Shown: one piece after another, positions 43,541 to 54,346 of the stretch
Layout of the letters: each line of letters starts with the position of its first letter
Numbering within the stretch: position 1 is the first letter of the stretch
Assembly (NCBI GenBank): GCA_030272585.1
Contig: BSYQ01000002.1
Location: 7,130,001-7,194,000, forward strand
Reading direction: 5' to 3'
DNA length: 64,000 nucleotides
Source of the DNA: Bryopsis sp. KO-2023
Taxonomy: Eukaryota > Chlorophyta > Ulvophyceae > Bryopsidales > Bryopsidaceae
Notes under the pieces: generated by a model
The model's database searches: none
What the model was told of the DNA's origin: nothing
What the model saw: only the letters and a program-made list of their open reading frames with translations
Made by a program: the position numbers and the translations under genes

Positions 43541-44176
43541 TCTGATATCACTTTAGTTTCTATCGATTCCAGTGACTTTTTCTTTTGAGGTTTCAGATGA
43601 GAGAATCCCCAGACACTACCGACCTGAAGCAATGTCTACAGCGAAAACAATATGTGTTTCCCCACTCTGAGAAGAGATAGGAGCAGAGTGACTCCTCAGG
43701 TAACATGTAATCCTTGTTGTTGTTGTTCCCCACTCTGAGTTTAAATTCCTTTCCAACAGGACAACTATAGTCGGCTAATTGCTCCCATGTCGAACAAAGG
43801 GGCTATTCTGCTGGAGCCATGAAAGCCCCCTCTCGAAACAATCTCAGAGAATTTATCACGTGGGCATGACGCCAGTGATTTCACACTTGCTTCTCAGTAA
43901 AAGTTGGCATGCACACATCGGTTCACTCCTTGCTGGAGAACCCAACCGTAACCGTTGCATCTTCACCACGATGCCAACGAGTTCATCCCTGTGGAAGGAC
44001 CTCGAGATTACAAGGGAAACATCAGGTCGTGCAAGCCGGGGTGCCAGCCACTCTTGGATCAAAGCGAGTGTTTTGTTGTAGTCAAAGAGTTTGAAAGAAA
44101 GACTGCAGACGCTGGGGCTGCTTCTGCAGGGATGGTGCTCTTTGTTGTGTAAAATTTCATTTTCAAAAAAAAAAAT
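43541..44176. other. Spacer without recognisable gene
   Basis: No domain was recognised. 44100-44150 (ctgcagacgctggggctgctt) is shared, inverted, with 61230-61260 next to another tRNA-like copy, so it belongs to the same repeated block. Confidence 0.45.
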
Positions 44177-44267
44177 GTGGAGAGGAGGATTCGATCCCCC
44201 GCCGAATGGCAATTCTAGTCGCGACGATCCATCCACTCTACGGACCCGATCAGAATCTGTTCTCCAC
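44177..44267 (-). tRNA. 91-nt tRNA-like gene, copy 1
   Basis: The 5' GTGGAGA and 3' TCTCCAC form a 7-bp acceptor-like stem. A T-arm (GGGGG ATCGAAT CCTCC, one G-T pair) lies directly before it, and a T11 run follows the 3' end as a polymerase III terminator. An A-box-like CCGTAGAGTGG sits about 14 nt further in than usual, and the anticodon arm is not convincing. It resembles tRNA-Ser around gactagaat. Four copies in the window share the exact length. Confidence 0.45.
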
Positions 44268-44830
44268 GATTCTTCCCAAAACCAACTCAATATGTAACGT
44301 GCACGCCAGGGGATTCTTTTGTTCCTCGGTTCTCTTTTTCACGTTCGCTTCCATCTTCACCGGAGTCGAAGCGGGCTTGGACGACCAAAGCGCGAAAAGC
44401 CCCGCCAAGCCCGTCGACGGCGGTGGTGGCGGAGTCGCGCTCGGTTAGGCTCTTCTTGTATGTCTGGTACGTCAGGATTCTGTTCCTTCTCGGTGACATG
44501 CCTCTCGCGGTGTTTGTTGTAGCAGGTTCGCAGTTTGGGTCGACGACGGGAAAGAAACAACGTCTCGAAAAAAACGAAAGAAGGCTCGAAAGGTGTGGCG
44601 GCAGGTGTGGCGGCAGGTCAGCCGCACCTGGAAGGCACCGTATTCACACGAAACTATAGCTTCCAAATAACGACGCTCGCATATCGAGCGAACGTTTTAA
44701 CCACTCTCTTGTAAAAGAATCCTGCCGCGGCCCCAACTCGCTCTCACCAGAACAGATGGGGAGCGTGAAGAAGGTGCAGGGATGGATGATCAGTTGTGCA
44801 CGGAGCGTTTTATTCACCAATACAAAGTGC
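44268..44830 (-). repeat. Third copy of the right-hand inverted-repeat family
   Basis: Inverted relative to 60530-61083 and direct with 62757-63310. Landmarks are the small ORF, the CRHT-coding GC-rich block, a tRNA-like stem (cgctcgatatgcgagcg) and ctgccgcggccccaactcgctctcacc. Confidence 0.75.
44287..44499 (-). CDS. Small conserved ORF, copy 1
   Basis: MSPRRNRILTYQTYKKSLTE is followed by DSATTAVDGLGGAFRALVVQ and ARFDSGEDGSEREKENRG. It is a basic, then acidic, small protein of about 65-70 residues. Against the copies at 60842 and 62739 it differs in length at three places, each time by whole codons. No known domain. Confidence 0.35.
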   Translation of the reverse strand: MSPRRNRILTYQTYKKSLTERDSATTAVDGLGGAFRALVVQARFDSGEDGSEREKENRGTKESPGVHVTY

Positions 44831-45055
44831 AGTGTTCTGGAAAGAAACGGGTAGCTTTCTTTTTGCGAACCAGGAACGAGCGAAAGAGACATCTCTTCGA
44901 ACTGAGTTATCAGCGATGTGTTGTCGCCACCGGGGTTGGTCGGCCCTTTGGTGGCGCTCGACTGGCTTCGACTTCAAGAAGAGAAGCCTCAACGATGAGG
45001 AGTCATCGTTCGAACCGGCACAATCGCCGGTGCAAGCAGGTGACACACCGGTGAT

Positions 45056-45182
45056 TGTGGAGATTGGATTATGTGTTGAAAGCAGCCTTTCTGAACGTGC
45101 CTACTCACCGTACGGTGGCCCGGACAGGAGCGTACGTTTCGCGGGACAGCAGTAGGCGGAGGTTCAAATCCCACCTCCCACA
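45056..45182 (+). tRNA. Degenerate tRNA-like segment with polymerase III signals
   Basis: The 3' part ggcggaggttcaaatcccacctcccaca followed by a T6 run resembles the end of the 91-nt family. It has a good B box (GGTTCAAATCC) and an A-box-like TGGCCCGGACAGG. The 5' TGTGGAG pairs imperfectly with the 3' CTCCCACA. No full cloverleaf is visible. Confidence 0.3.
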
Positions 45183-45649
45183 TTTTTTACGTTTTGTTTT
45201 GGATCAATATCTCCCGTTACTTTTCGTTTTTTTTCGTTAAAGCGCTGGTCTTGTAGCGTATGTGGTATTTTGCGTGCATGTGGGGTAGAAAGCTAGCTTT
45301 GTGTCCCGAAAGTGGAGTGTTTTTTTATCAAAGAAAAACACCTTCTTTCACTGACTCATGATTTGATTGGGCTAGCTCAATTGCAGCTGGGGGTTGCAAT
45401 GGCCTGATTGAGTGATTCAAGTGCTTTCCTTCTTTAGCTCGACCATCTTCTTCTTCTCTCCTTCGTACAGTAAAGAGTCGAAATTCCACGGAGGAGGTAT
45501 TTTGCGGCGTCAGCAAGTCGGCGATAAGAATCGTCTCAGAAAAACCGTGGAGCAGTTAGATCTTTATTGGTGGTCACCTCAGTTCCTACCAACCAAGGTT
45601 TTCTCTTTCCTCTGACTGACCAATCAGTATCTCACTCTTTTTCCCTCAC

Positions 45650-46450
45650 CCAAATTTTGCAGCTGATTCGAAATACAAAATCAGCTGAGATCTCGAAAGG
45701 GAGTAAGAGGAAAAATACACTACAGTCTGAAAATTGCCTATCATTCACCAGAACCTGAAAACCATTCTCAAAAACGCCTCCCAAATAGACCCCATCATGC
45801 TGCCAGAATTTTTTTTTTGTGTCCAAACACAAACAGAAAAAGTTTACCCAACAAAACCCAGCCGATAGATTTCTGATGACACAGATTTACTCTCCCCCCC
45901 CCCAGCACACACACACGAACAAAAAATTTGGGTCTGTATGGAAATTTCTGTAAACAAAACAAAAAACAACATTGGACACAAAAACAAAAAACAAAAAACA
46001 AAAACCATTGGACACACACAAACACACCCCTAACGGAAGTAACGAAGTATCCAGGAAAACCACCATGGTGACCCTCACCATCATAAGAATCTTTACTAAG
46101 AACATCAGAATATCCCCGAAAAAATACAGACCAAACCCCAAAAATGCAAAAAGGTTTTGGAGGGCTCTGTTAAAAATAAGTTCACCGAAGAAAGTCTTTT
46201 CACCACAAAAAGATATTCAAAAACGAAAAAAAAGAACCCACTGAAATAAGCAGAACTATTTTATTTTATTTCAGAAAAATACCCCCTTTTTTCTGACAAG
46301 GATAATATAATTTTCCTCCTTTTCTTTAAATCCAAGGCTTCCTTGTCCATTTCGGACCTCATCTATTCTTGTTTTAAAGATAAAACACTCATTTCCGAGA
46401 AAATCTGCCCCCAGTTCAAGACAGTTCATCGAATTGCTGAGCAGGAGGAG
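45650..46450 (-). repeat. Repeat Q, minus-strand copy
   Basis: The reverse complement of 19430-20168 with about the same extent, longer by insertions in an A/C-rich stretch at 45920-46020. Confidence 0.75.
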
Positions 46451-47895
46451 TCTTCCTGACTTCATGTTTCTGCAGTTTCATTCGGCTTGGCAGGTGCATG
46501 GTGGTCCATCCTTTTTAACATTCTGGGGTTTTCTGGAGTCCAACAATTCAACTATCGTCGCTTCCTTCCTTTCTTCCTTTTTTTTTTTTCTTTCCCGGGG
46601 GGGGGGAGGTTGGCAGAATCAGGCTCCTGGATGCCTGAACCTACTTGGGCAAGAAAGAAAAGACAAGGGTTACACATGTGGGGGAATTCAAAGAAAAAAC
46701 ATCACTGTCCATGTGTGTGCCTTAATTGAAACCAATCGACTACATTACGCACAAAAAACTCCAGTGACTCTGATGCATTTGGCTTATCTTTTCGTTTAAG
46801 AGGTTCCATTTAGTCATCCCTGTTTTGTTTCAGGGGCCAACCAGAACATGCAAAACTGAAATCCCTTGCAAGGATAAGTCATCCAGAAAACTGGGTTTCG
46901 AATGAAAAAAAAAGGCACCTCCACAAGAAATCTCTCCATGTTTCTTTCCCACAATAAAAACAAAGTTTCTTTTTTTCATTTTTCTGGAATTAATTTCTCC
47001 ATCACCTTGTTTTGAAAAAAGGCATTCACATTAGCTAAAAATCGATCCGATGTGACGACCCCTGTCCACAGCCCAATGCAGAATCGTAATCAATTTTGAG
47101 TGAAAAAGAGTGTTTTAAAAAAATTCTAATGCAGGACCAGTTGTTTATATTTTGTGGGTCAGTGACCCACCAAAAAAAAAGAGTCATTGGCAATACTTAT
47201 CCCCATTTTTTTTGTCCCTATTCTCCCCCAACTCAAAGGAATCCCTCCCTTTGAAGGGCTGGATAATCCACTGCCACTCTTTTTTTATTTCTTCTCTCTT
47301 GTTTTCTTTTTTTTTCTTCAACAGATGGGTGGATGAAAACTAACCTGATCTATAAAGCCCTCCGGTTATTCCTGCAGTCCTTTTGATACGGGGCTCCTGT
47401 TGCTTCTCGTTGGATTGGAGAGTCCAGTTGATTTCTTCTTTTCGTTTGTCCGCAGTCCACCCCCCTTGTCAATAATCAGAAAACCACCTCCAGGTTTCCG
47501 GCATCTGAGTTTTTAGCATTTTCAAAACGAAATTCAAATCCACCCCCACTAGATCGACATTCGTTGTAAATACACATGCACATTTGATGATTCAGACAAT
47601 AGATGAGAAGAAACCTGAAATGTTGGATTTAAAAATTGATTTTCTACAATGCTTGATTTCTTGGGAAGTAGGATTTATGATGGGACGATTGGTCAGGTCA
47701 ATCCAGGCCACACCAATTTTTTTCCATTGACAGAAGTTTTTCTCTTTGCTTTATTCATGAAAGAAAGCAGAAAACCGACCCCCAGGTCTACCATATTTTT
47801 GACCGGCTGGCAAGCTTCACCACGAGCGGCTTGAGGGGGCGCTGCTCTGTCAGACTGTGTCTTCAGGAAACAGTCGCACTCTAAATCCAGCAACC
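46451..47895. other. AT-rich spacer
   Basis: Many A, T and C runs; no domain, RNA gene or shared repeat recognised. Confidence 0.45.
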
Positions 47896-48258
47896 ATGGC
47901 GTCGTCCCAATCGCCTCACAATGGAGTGGCCGAATGCAATACCGGCGTCCCGTCAGTAGAGATAAAAGTGGGCCTGGAGTCGGAGCCCCCCATTCCGAAC
48001 GCGAAAGAAAATAGCCGACACCAGGCGGACGTACCCATGTTTTTTCCTGACCACATTCGGCCCACTCCAAGGAAAGTCTCAAAACAGGGGGGTCAATTGA
48101 AAGGAAAGAAAATTTGCACAGTCACTCTTCCACCCACTGCAGAGAAATTTGATCCCAACCCTCTGTCGACTTGTCGGATCATCAACGTCGATCAATCCGA
48201 CAGCACCAAGTCTACCAGAAAAAACGCGCGTTCCAGCCGCTGCACCTTCGTGTGTTGA
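47896..48258 (+). CDS. Hypothetical ORF, about 120 codons
   Basis: It starts at ATG 47896 in a favourable context (aaccatggcg), MASSQSPHNGVAEC, and is open to TGA at 48258. It is hydrophilic and rich in Pro, Ser, Thr and Lys, with VPMFFPDHIRPTPRKVSK and KKICTVTLPPTAEKFDPNPL. No family was recognised. It may be a first exon; no clear donor was found near its end. The preceding sequence up to 47857 is open in the same frame but gives a less likely start. Confidence 0.35.
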   Translation: MASSQSPHNGVAECNTGVPSVEIKVGLESEPPIPNAKENSRHQADVPMFFPDHIRPTPRKVSKQGGQLKGKKICTVTLPPTAEKFDPNPLSTCRIINVDQSDSTKSTRKNARSSRCTFVC

Positions 48259-48747
48259 AAGGGGTCGCGCTCGAGGCCTCCATTTCAAAATCAACCCCCT
48301 GACACATTCTTTTCCTTTGGGTGCTCGGAATATTTCGAGCTCAGGCGAATTTGGGCCACACCTTTGGCAGTTTCCGCGTCTTGGCCAAGGCCGACTCCCG
48401 TGCGTCCAGGGCGTGCGCACCGCTGTATGTACATACCAAAAAAAAAGGATGAGTTTCTAAGTCACATCATGAGGGAAAAAAACGCGCTCGACGACTGCTG
48501 AAATGTACAGGAGAGAGAAATTAAAAATCAACTAACCCGGCACTAATCGGGTCAAAACATATTTTCGATCATGACGTTGATCCGCCAGAGTGGGTGGCCC
48601 CCACTCTGGCACGACACTTGGCACCCATGATGGCAACGATGGTGCAACCAAGGTCGTCCCCCGGTTGATCCCGGGGGGTCTCGTCATCCGATGAGGATTC
48701 GCCCACCATGGGAATTTTGGCATTTCGATTGTCGATGGGGTAGCTAA
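48259..48747. other. Spacer beside the Helitron remnant
   Basis: 48540-48730 has open minus-strand frames (one with ESSSDDETPRDQPGDD) that could be part of the Helitron or unrelated. No domain was recognised. Confidence 0.35.
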
Positions 48748-49360
48748 CTACCTCATTGACATCGCTAATGCCGTATAATTTTTACTTCTTTGCGCAATAT
48801 CTCTCTCTTGGCCTTCTCCAAAATATACCATTTGTCGATCCTCAAGATGAAATCTCAGGGCTGTGACGGCTGGATATCGATCACTAATATCAAATCTGAA
48901 AATTCGCCAACATGCTTCACTTGCACCAATTGATCGAAAGTCTTGATATTCTTCAATCTCATCAATTGGACGGCCATTTCTTTCATCCCTTCTCACTTCC
49001 ACCATCGCTCTATCTTCCCCCTTGTGTATATATTTATACAAATATTTTGTAGACAATGTCGAAGCACACGCTTCCACATTAATATGTGCATTGAAACGGA
49101 GGCAAAGATATGCATTGTAAGGCACAACCCATCGGTTGTCAATATTCCTTCCATTGTGTCTATGAACACGCCCACCATTTTGTGGAGATCGGCGACGATA
49201 CGTGGGATATATATTCTCTTCATCCCAAGTTGTTTCATCGCAATAGGGTTCAGGGTAGTTTTTATCACATTGAGAACTTCCCCCTACGGAGCCGTGAGCT
49301 CTCACACATCCAATTCCACACGGCCCATGAGTCATACATCGTAACACTATTACCCCCACA
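48748..49360 (-). mobile_element. Helitron Rep-helicase fragment (Helitron-like N domain)
   Basis: The minus-strand frame 49452-48748 contains, from about residue 38, the classic Helitron_like_N signature: MTHGPCGI, CDKNYPEPYCDET, YPTYRRR, VVPYNAYLCLRFNAHINVE, TKYLYKYIHKGEDRA, EIEEYQDFRSIGASEACWR and FHLEDRQMVYF. Such proteins start rolling-circle transposition. Only this about 200-residue segment is present: the HUH nuclease motif upstream and the helicase downstream are absent. The frame simply runs into repeat R1 at its 5' side, so its first about 35 residues are not Helitron. It is a non-functional remnant. Confidence 0.85.
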
Positions 49361-49904
49361 AAAATATCCACCCTTTCTGCAGATCCACCAACTGGGAAGC
49401 TTTGATTCCAGAGTATTTCCAAATAAGGGCATTTTACGCCCGCCTGAAGCACATCAGTGATTCCAACTCAGCGTCCTTCTGATCAACCCAATTCCAATCA
49501 GCAACTGCCCTCAAGTGAGATCTTTTTCTCTTCCCTTTTCCAGCCAAAATTTTATCTTTCTTTTTCTCTGTTTCTGTCTCTTTGCTGTGAAAAGTTTTTT
49601 TTCCAGCTCTCCCGCCACAGGTATCAGATGTATAAATAAGATGTGAAAAAAAACAAAATAAATGAAAGTCAGTCTACCGAAAACTCGGAACTCCTCATCC
49701 CCGTCAGAGGTAATCTGCAAAATCTGCCGTCCAACAGATCATTGTATCCACTGGAAACTCCCAAAAAATATCCCAAAGGAAAAAAGATAAAATACCCCCA
49801 CAAAAAAATCCAATCAACTATTCACCCTTCACTGCAAATCCACCAACTGGGTACCTTTGATTCCAGAGTGCTTTTTTGGTCTTTTTTTCACCTCTACACG
49901 TTAA

Positions 49905-50055
49905 AGTCTTCTTCGGGAAAGCTGCATTGATTTTGCCCAGGAGGTCAGCCTCTTCAGACATCATCTTTTCGGACCACCCGCTGAGTTGAGCGAGGAGTGG
50001 CTGCGCTTGCTCGACCATCACACTGCATTCAAGGAGATGATCGATGCCTTAAAAA
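49905..50055 (-). pseudogene. Exon relic in R1 copy 2
   Basis: A minus-strand frame with MVEQAQPLLAQLSGWSEKMM and SEEADLLGKINAAFPKKT follows a T-rich tract and AG. The inverted piece in copy 1 (plus strand, about 110-182) reads EAHLLGKLKAAKALSGIPEE then DFNV and a stop. Copy 2 has lost the frame before this end. It looks like a helical C-terminus of an unknown protein carried by R1. Confidence 0.35.
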
Positions 50056-50352
50056 AAAAACAATCAAAGGAAGCCAGTCCTGTGGCAAAACTCTCCATTT
50101 TTCTGCAATTTGTATTCTCTATTTTATTCTATTTATGGCTCCAACACTCCACAGTTATTTGCATTTTTTTTTTGGTGGACCTCGTTTAAACTTACACGCA
50201 AGTCTTATGTCCCTCTTTTAGTCCATGCGGCCTACAGCGCCTGAGCTGAATGCTCTATCCCATGTGGACGTACTTTAATTTTTCGAAATCAATGAGAAAT
50301 ACAACACCCCCAGCAGACTTTCCCAAAACAATCGCCTCACTGCATACTCTCG

Positions 50353-51060
50353 TTAGGTGGCGGACGCAAATTCGATAGCGATGGCAACCTTGCCCGAATG
50401 ACCATCATCTGCTGCGGCTTGCGCCAGAGCTTCGGCGAATCCCAACTCGTGTATGTCACCGCTTCCGACGGGCCAGCCACAGGAGAACCCCCTTTCATCG
50501 CATGAGAGTTTTGAACTTGGTGGTGGAAACTGTAGTGGCCCCACCTTCTTCCTTGTCGTCGTTGCAAGCGGATTCGCCATCAATGCTCCACCACTCGTTA
50601 TAAGCCTTCTTGAGCTTGCTCTGAGAGCCGCTGACAGCCTGGCTTTTTTTTGGCCGGTTTTATTCTTATCCCCACTTCTTTTTCGACCACACCAATACCT
50701 AACGGTTTGACCGTGTTCCTCGATGATTTGAAACCCGTCGACCAAAACGCAGTGGGGAGTCGAACCCCGTCATTCTTGGCCGTTTCCAGTGCGTCCGAGA
50801 CCCCCTCAATTTTATCCCGCCACCGAACAAACTTTTCGGCGCGATCCCAAAGATGTCACACCTGCGTTTTTTGTTCGACTCCACTGGGTCAACACGGTAA
50901 AACCGTCGAAAAAAAAATAGCTCACCCTTACCTCCCAGTCCCCGACTTTCTGTGCGCGCGCTTGATGCCTTTTGTTCGGCGTCAGTCGCCAAGCTGCCAT
51001 CAAACTCGCCCTGGAAACTCAGAATGGCGCACGTGCACAATCGCGATCCTATCAATGGGT
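50353..51060 (-). pseudogene. Decayed gene relic inside R1, copy 2
   Basis: A candidate first exon (MAAWRLTPNKRHQARAQKV, then GDWE) ends at a GTAAGG donor near 50934. After a 70-nt intron the same frame reads HLWDRAEKFVRWRDKIEGVS, DALETAKNDGVRLPTAFWS and TGFKSSRNTVKPLG, then loses frame in an A run. A later stretch (KAYNEWWSIDGESACNDD) is in a third frame. One TGA lies right after the acceptor in both R1 copies. No family was recognised. The Trp-rich, charged composition suggests a real protein once encoded here. Confidence 0.4.
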
Positions 51061-51120
51061 CGGATGTGATAGATGCGCCGCCAGCGACGAAAGCGCTTGC
51101 GCATATATAAATAAGATCAT

Positions 51121-52074
51121 ATGTAAAGAAAACAAAACAAGACTCGACTCAATCCATTTTTTTTTCTGTCACTTGGGGAGAGAAAAAGAAAGCGCTGCAG
51201 TTCTGTTTTGCTTATTTTTATAATCAAGTCTCTGACTGTTGAACAGGAGACGTTGAACTTTCATGAGGACGACCAACTCTCTCCGTGGTGGAAAGCTGAC
51301 AAGGAATGATGTCCAAAAGTCTATCAATTCTGAAATTCAAACACATTCCTACCGTAGGAATGTGTTTGAATATTGCTACGTGACATAGCAACGTTTCCCG
51401 CTATAAATGAGCTGGTAGCAAGTGAAACTACTAGTATTTCTGCCCGTGATCTTTTTATCTTCAGTTGCGTCTGGATAAGATGGGAGCCAGGGGTGATTTT
51501 CGTGAGGACGTTATGCAGAGCTCTCATAAAGACCCCGCATGCTTCTCGCCCGCATGAGCGGAGGAGGAGGCGGCAGGAGTGACCACCACAAGTGATTCAT
51601 GCGTTTTCTGTGCTTTTTAGGAAGGCAAGGCCTGGGATGACTCCTTTGCCGATGATGGAGCTGAACTACACGATAGTGTGGCAGCATTTTTGGTAGTTAC
51701 TGTTTTTTTGCTTTTTTTTTCCCGTTTTCGGACCTTGGGCGATGCGATCCATCGCCCAGCCAAAGCCCTCTCGATAATAGGGATAATGTGTTTTTCTGTT
51801 CAGGACTGAAGTATTGCTCTATGTTTTGTTTTTGTAACGCAGCCGTCGTTCTTGTTTCGAAGGGAAACAAAGTGCTTTTGTTTTCAGTGACTCTGTGTTT
51901 TCTGGTTCTGTTTTCAAGGATGTTTTTCATTCTGTTTGGAAAGATTGGAATCTGTCTGGAAAGAATGCCAAGTAGCCAGGAGCCCCTTGGTGATTGGTGT
52001 GCAATTCACTCAGTTGCACCAACCCACTTTTCAAAAACAACGAAAACGCCCCAACCCAAAGAGAACCCAAACCT
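51121..52074. other. Spacer with a palindrome; no gene
   Basis: AT-rich. It contains the palindrome listed separately and unconvincing short frames. Confidence 0.45.
51335..51371. repeat. 37-bp near-perfect palindrome
   Basis: attcaaacacattcctac and its exact reverse complement are separated by a single C, so 18-bp arms could form a hairpin. Confidence 0.92.
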
Positions 52075-52808
52075 CAGGATCAGTCAGACTGTGGGTGCAG
52101 CTCCAACCAGAAACCACCCAATCTCCACCCATCTACTTTTCCAACCAGCTTGGAAAAGCTGGTTTTGGCTGCACCCAACAGTCTGACTGACTGACATCCC
52201 TTTCGAGGGGCATTCCACACCCTTATTGGGATTGGGCACCCTGACCAGCCAGAGCCTAACCGGCCACAGGTTGCAACAAGCCACCAATCAAGGCCGACCA
52301 CCAACATGCATGAAAATCCCCCAACCACAGGCACATCCCCCAACCAAACAAAATCAGTCGACATGGATGAAAATCCAAAAGAAAGACAGAATGGAGAATC
52401 CCCCCCTCCTCAATTGGAAACCATTGGATTCGTTCCACGAAAACGAATGAGATTCTTCCCACGATCACCAGAGCTCAGGCGCGCCGCGCTAAAACCGTTG
52501 GTGCGTTTGGTTGCATACCCAAACCGTGAGAGCTCGACCGGGCTTCTCCAGAACAGGAAAGAGTTTTCCTGTCCCCCGCACATTAGCTCCTGACACTGTC
52601 ACCCACCTGACTCTTTGATGGCTTTGGTCACCACGCGTGAGCATCGCGAGGACAGCGATTCGGAGTGACAGCTGGTTTGGACCGGGCTCGACGCGCGCAC
52701 CGCTTGAGTTCTGGCGGTTGGGTGAATCATCCTTGGGGGGGGGGGGTACTTGAGTGCGACATCGCTGCATATCATCGTTCGGCCCGCTGGTGAAGGGGAT
52801 CTGCTAGA
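52075..52808 (+). repeat. Repeat C1, copy c, cut inside the SINE promoter
   Basis: It follows copy b closely from ggatcagtcagactgtgggtg through the G tract and into ggggatctgctaga, where the match to other C1 copies ends in the middle of the tRNA-like region and a different GC-rich sequence begins. Confidence 0.85.
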
Positions 52809-54130
52809 TCGTTCATACAAACGCACTTTGTGGGGTTCAAATTGGAAGTAGAGGAAGCCTTGCGCCAGGATGGCCTCTGCCAAAGGGATGGGTAGGGTGA
52901 GCCGGACCGAGAGGGAGGATTCAAGATCCACCTTCCCAGGGGCCTTGCGATGGAGACGCTGAACATTGGAGATACAATCTGTGGGCTCCAAAATGGGGTT
53001 AGCAGGCACCAGGTCCCGCCGCAGCTCCCCGGAAGTAACATCCTTAGCCACTCGTTCCACCACAATGTCCATCGTATCAGCAACTGGTTTCCGCCAGGCA
53101 GCCCAAGAGCCATAACCCTCAATGTCAATGAAGTCAGGGAGAGGGCCCATAGAACACATGACCTTGAATCCCCCGGTAACAGTGCGCTTCACTCGGATCA
53201 CCTGGCTGGGGGGTGATAGCATAGACTGGAACCGAAGGCCGAAAGAATGCGGCTGGATGTACACCTTGGAGAATTTCGGGTCACCGGGGTTGTAGATCTT
53301 GGTCAGGGAATCATTCCAGGGGGCAACGGTGGGGGGAGGGGCCGAGGAGGGGAGACCCTCCTTAAGCACTTGTGCCATAGTGCGTTTGATCTCTGCTGTG
53401 GGCAGAGGGGGAGGGGGAGGGGGAGGAGGGGGAGGAGGGGGAGAGGCAGCCAGCCAGCCTTGCATCAGCGCATGGGCTCGCACCACCTGCTCCTTCACTT
53501 GCAGCAAAACAGGGTCCTTGATGGGCTGCCAGTTTTCTCCTCTTCAGAAGCCACAAACAGCTGGAAGGATTCCAGGGCCCCAATAACCTCCTGGGAGATG
53601 TCAGTTTGGGAAAAGGGGGGAAGAGGGGAGGGAGAAGACTGGGGGGGAGGTTGGGTTGGGGGCGGCAACGGGGATGAAGAGCGAGGGGAAGCTGAGCCAG
53701 GGGTGGGGGGAGGGAAGGGGGCTTCCTCCGGAATTGGGCTGGGTCTCGCATCGTCAAACATCTTGACGTACTTCTTGACGGTGCGGGACGGAGGAGCACG
53801 AGATCCAGGAACGGGGCGGACGGGCGAAGGGGGGGCAGTACGTTTTTCGCCAGGTTTCTTCTTGGGGTTCCGCTGGGCACGATATAGTTTGCAGAATGTT
53901 ATCAGGTTCTTCACGTTGTCCGCCTTCGTCTGGAGGTAGCGCAGCTTCGCCTCGCGACAGAGGAGCTGGAGTTCCGACGAGGTGCAGGAGAGCAATACGG
54001 TCGCCTCCAATTTCTGGATCAAGCCATCCCCTGCCTCAGGGTCTGTAGCCCACCAATGCGCGGCACACTCGGGGGGCGGGTAAGAGGTAGTCTTGGGTTT
54101 AGGCGACATAGCAAGCTGGGGAATCGGAGG
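52809..54130 (-). mobile_element. GC-rich fossil element, possible retroelement ORF1/gag-like gene (broken)
   Basis: Two long minus-strand open stretches cover this segment, which is far more GC-rich than its surroundings. The upstream one has a SAP-like helix (SSELQLLCREAKLRYLQTKA) and Pro/Ser-rich linkers. The downstream one has a poly-Pro stretch and ends with LAEAILAQGFLYFQFEPHKV then RLYE, which recalls the end of non-LTR retrotransposon ORF1 proteins. No reverse transcriptase follows; the segment is cut at C1 copy c. It looks broken. The family is uncertain (LINE ORF1 is my best guess; another virus-like source cannot be excluded). Confidence 0.4.
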
Positions 54131-54316
54131 CCCGCAAGGAACAGGGAATAATGCACGGAAATGCACGGAAAAGCACGAAAAATCGCACGGCCGACGACGG
54201 CGCGACCAGCACCGGGCAGAGGCACGAGCCCCGGCGAGGCGACACTGGGAAGCGCCACGATAGTACGGCCGAGAGCGTCAGAAAAAGCGCTTGACCGAGG
54301 GCAAGCGCACGCAGAG

Positions 54317-54345
54317 TATTTATATATATATATATATATATATAT
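54317..54345. repeat. (TA)n tract, possible TATA region of the fossil element
   Basis: An alternating TA run. On the minus strand it reads TATATAAATAC about 200 bp before the first ATG of the fossil element, so it might have served as its TATA box. Confidence 0.6.
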
Positions 54346-54346
54346 G

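Larger units (their letters stand above)
49367..51120. repeat. Repeat R1, copy 2, with a duplicated leader
   Basis: 49956-51116 matches 245-1258 in direct orientation. The leader block (caccaactgggaagctttgattccagag, 49385-49412) recurs at 49838-49866, giving a 450-bp step, and 49480-49530 matches window start 1-60. Confidence 0.8.
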
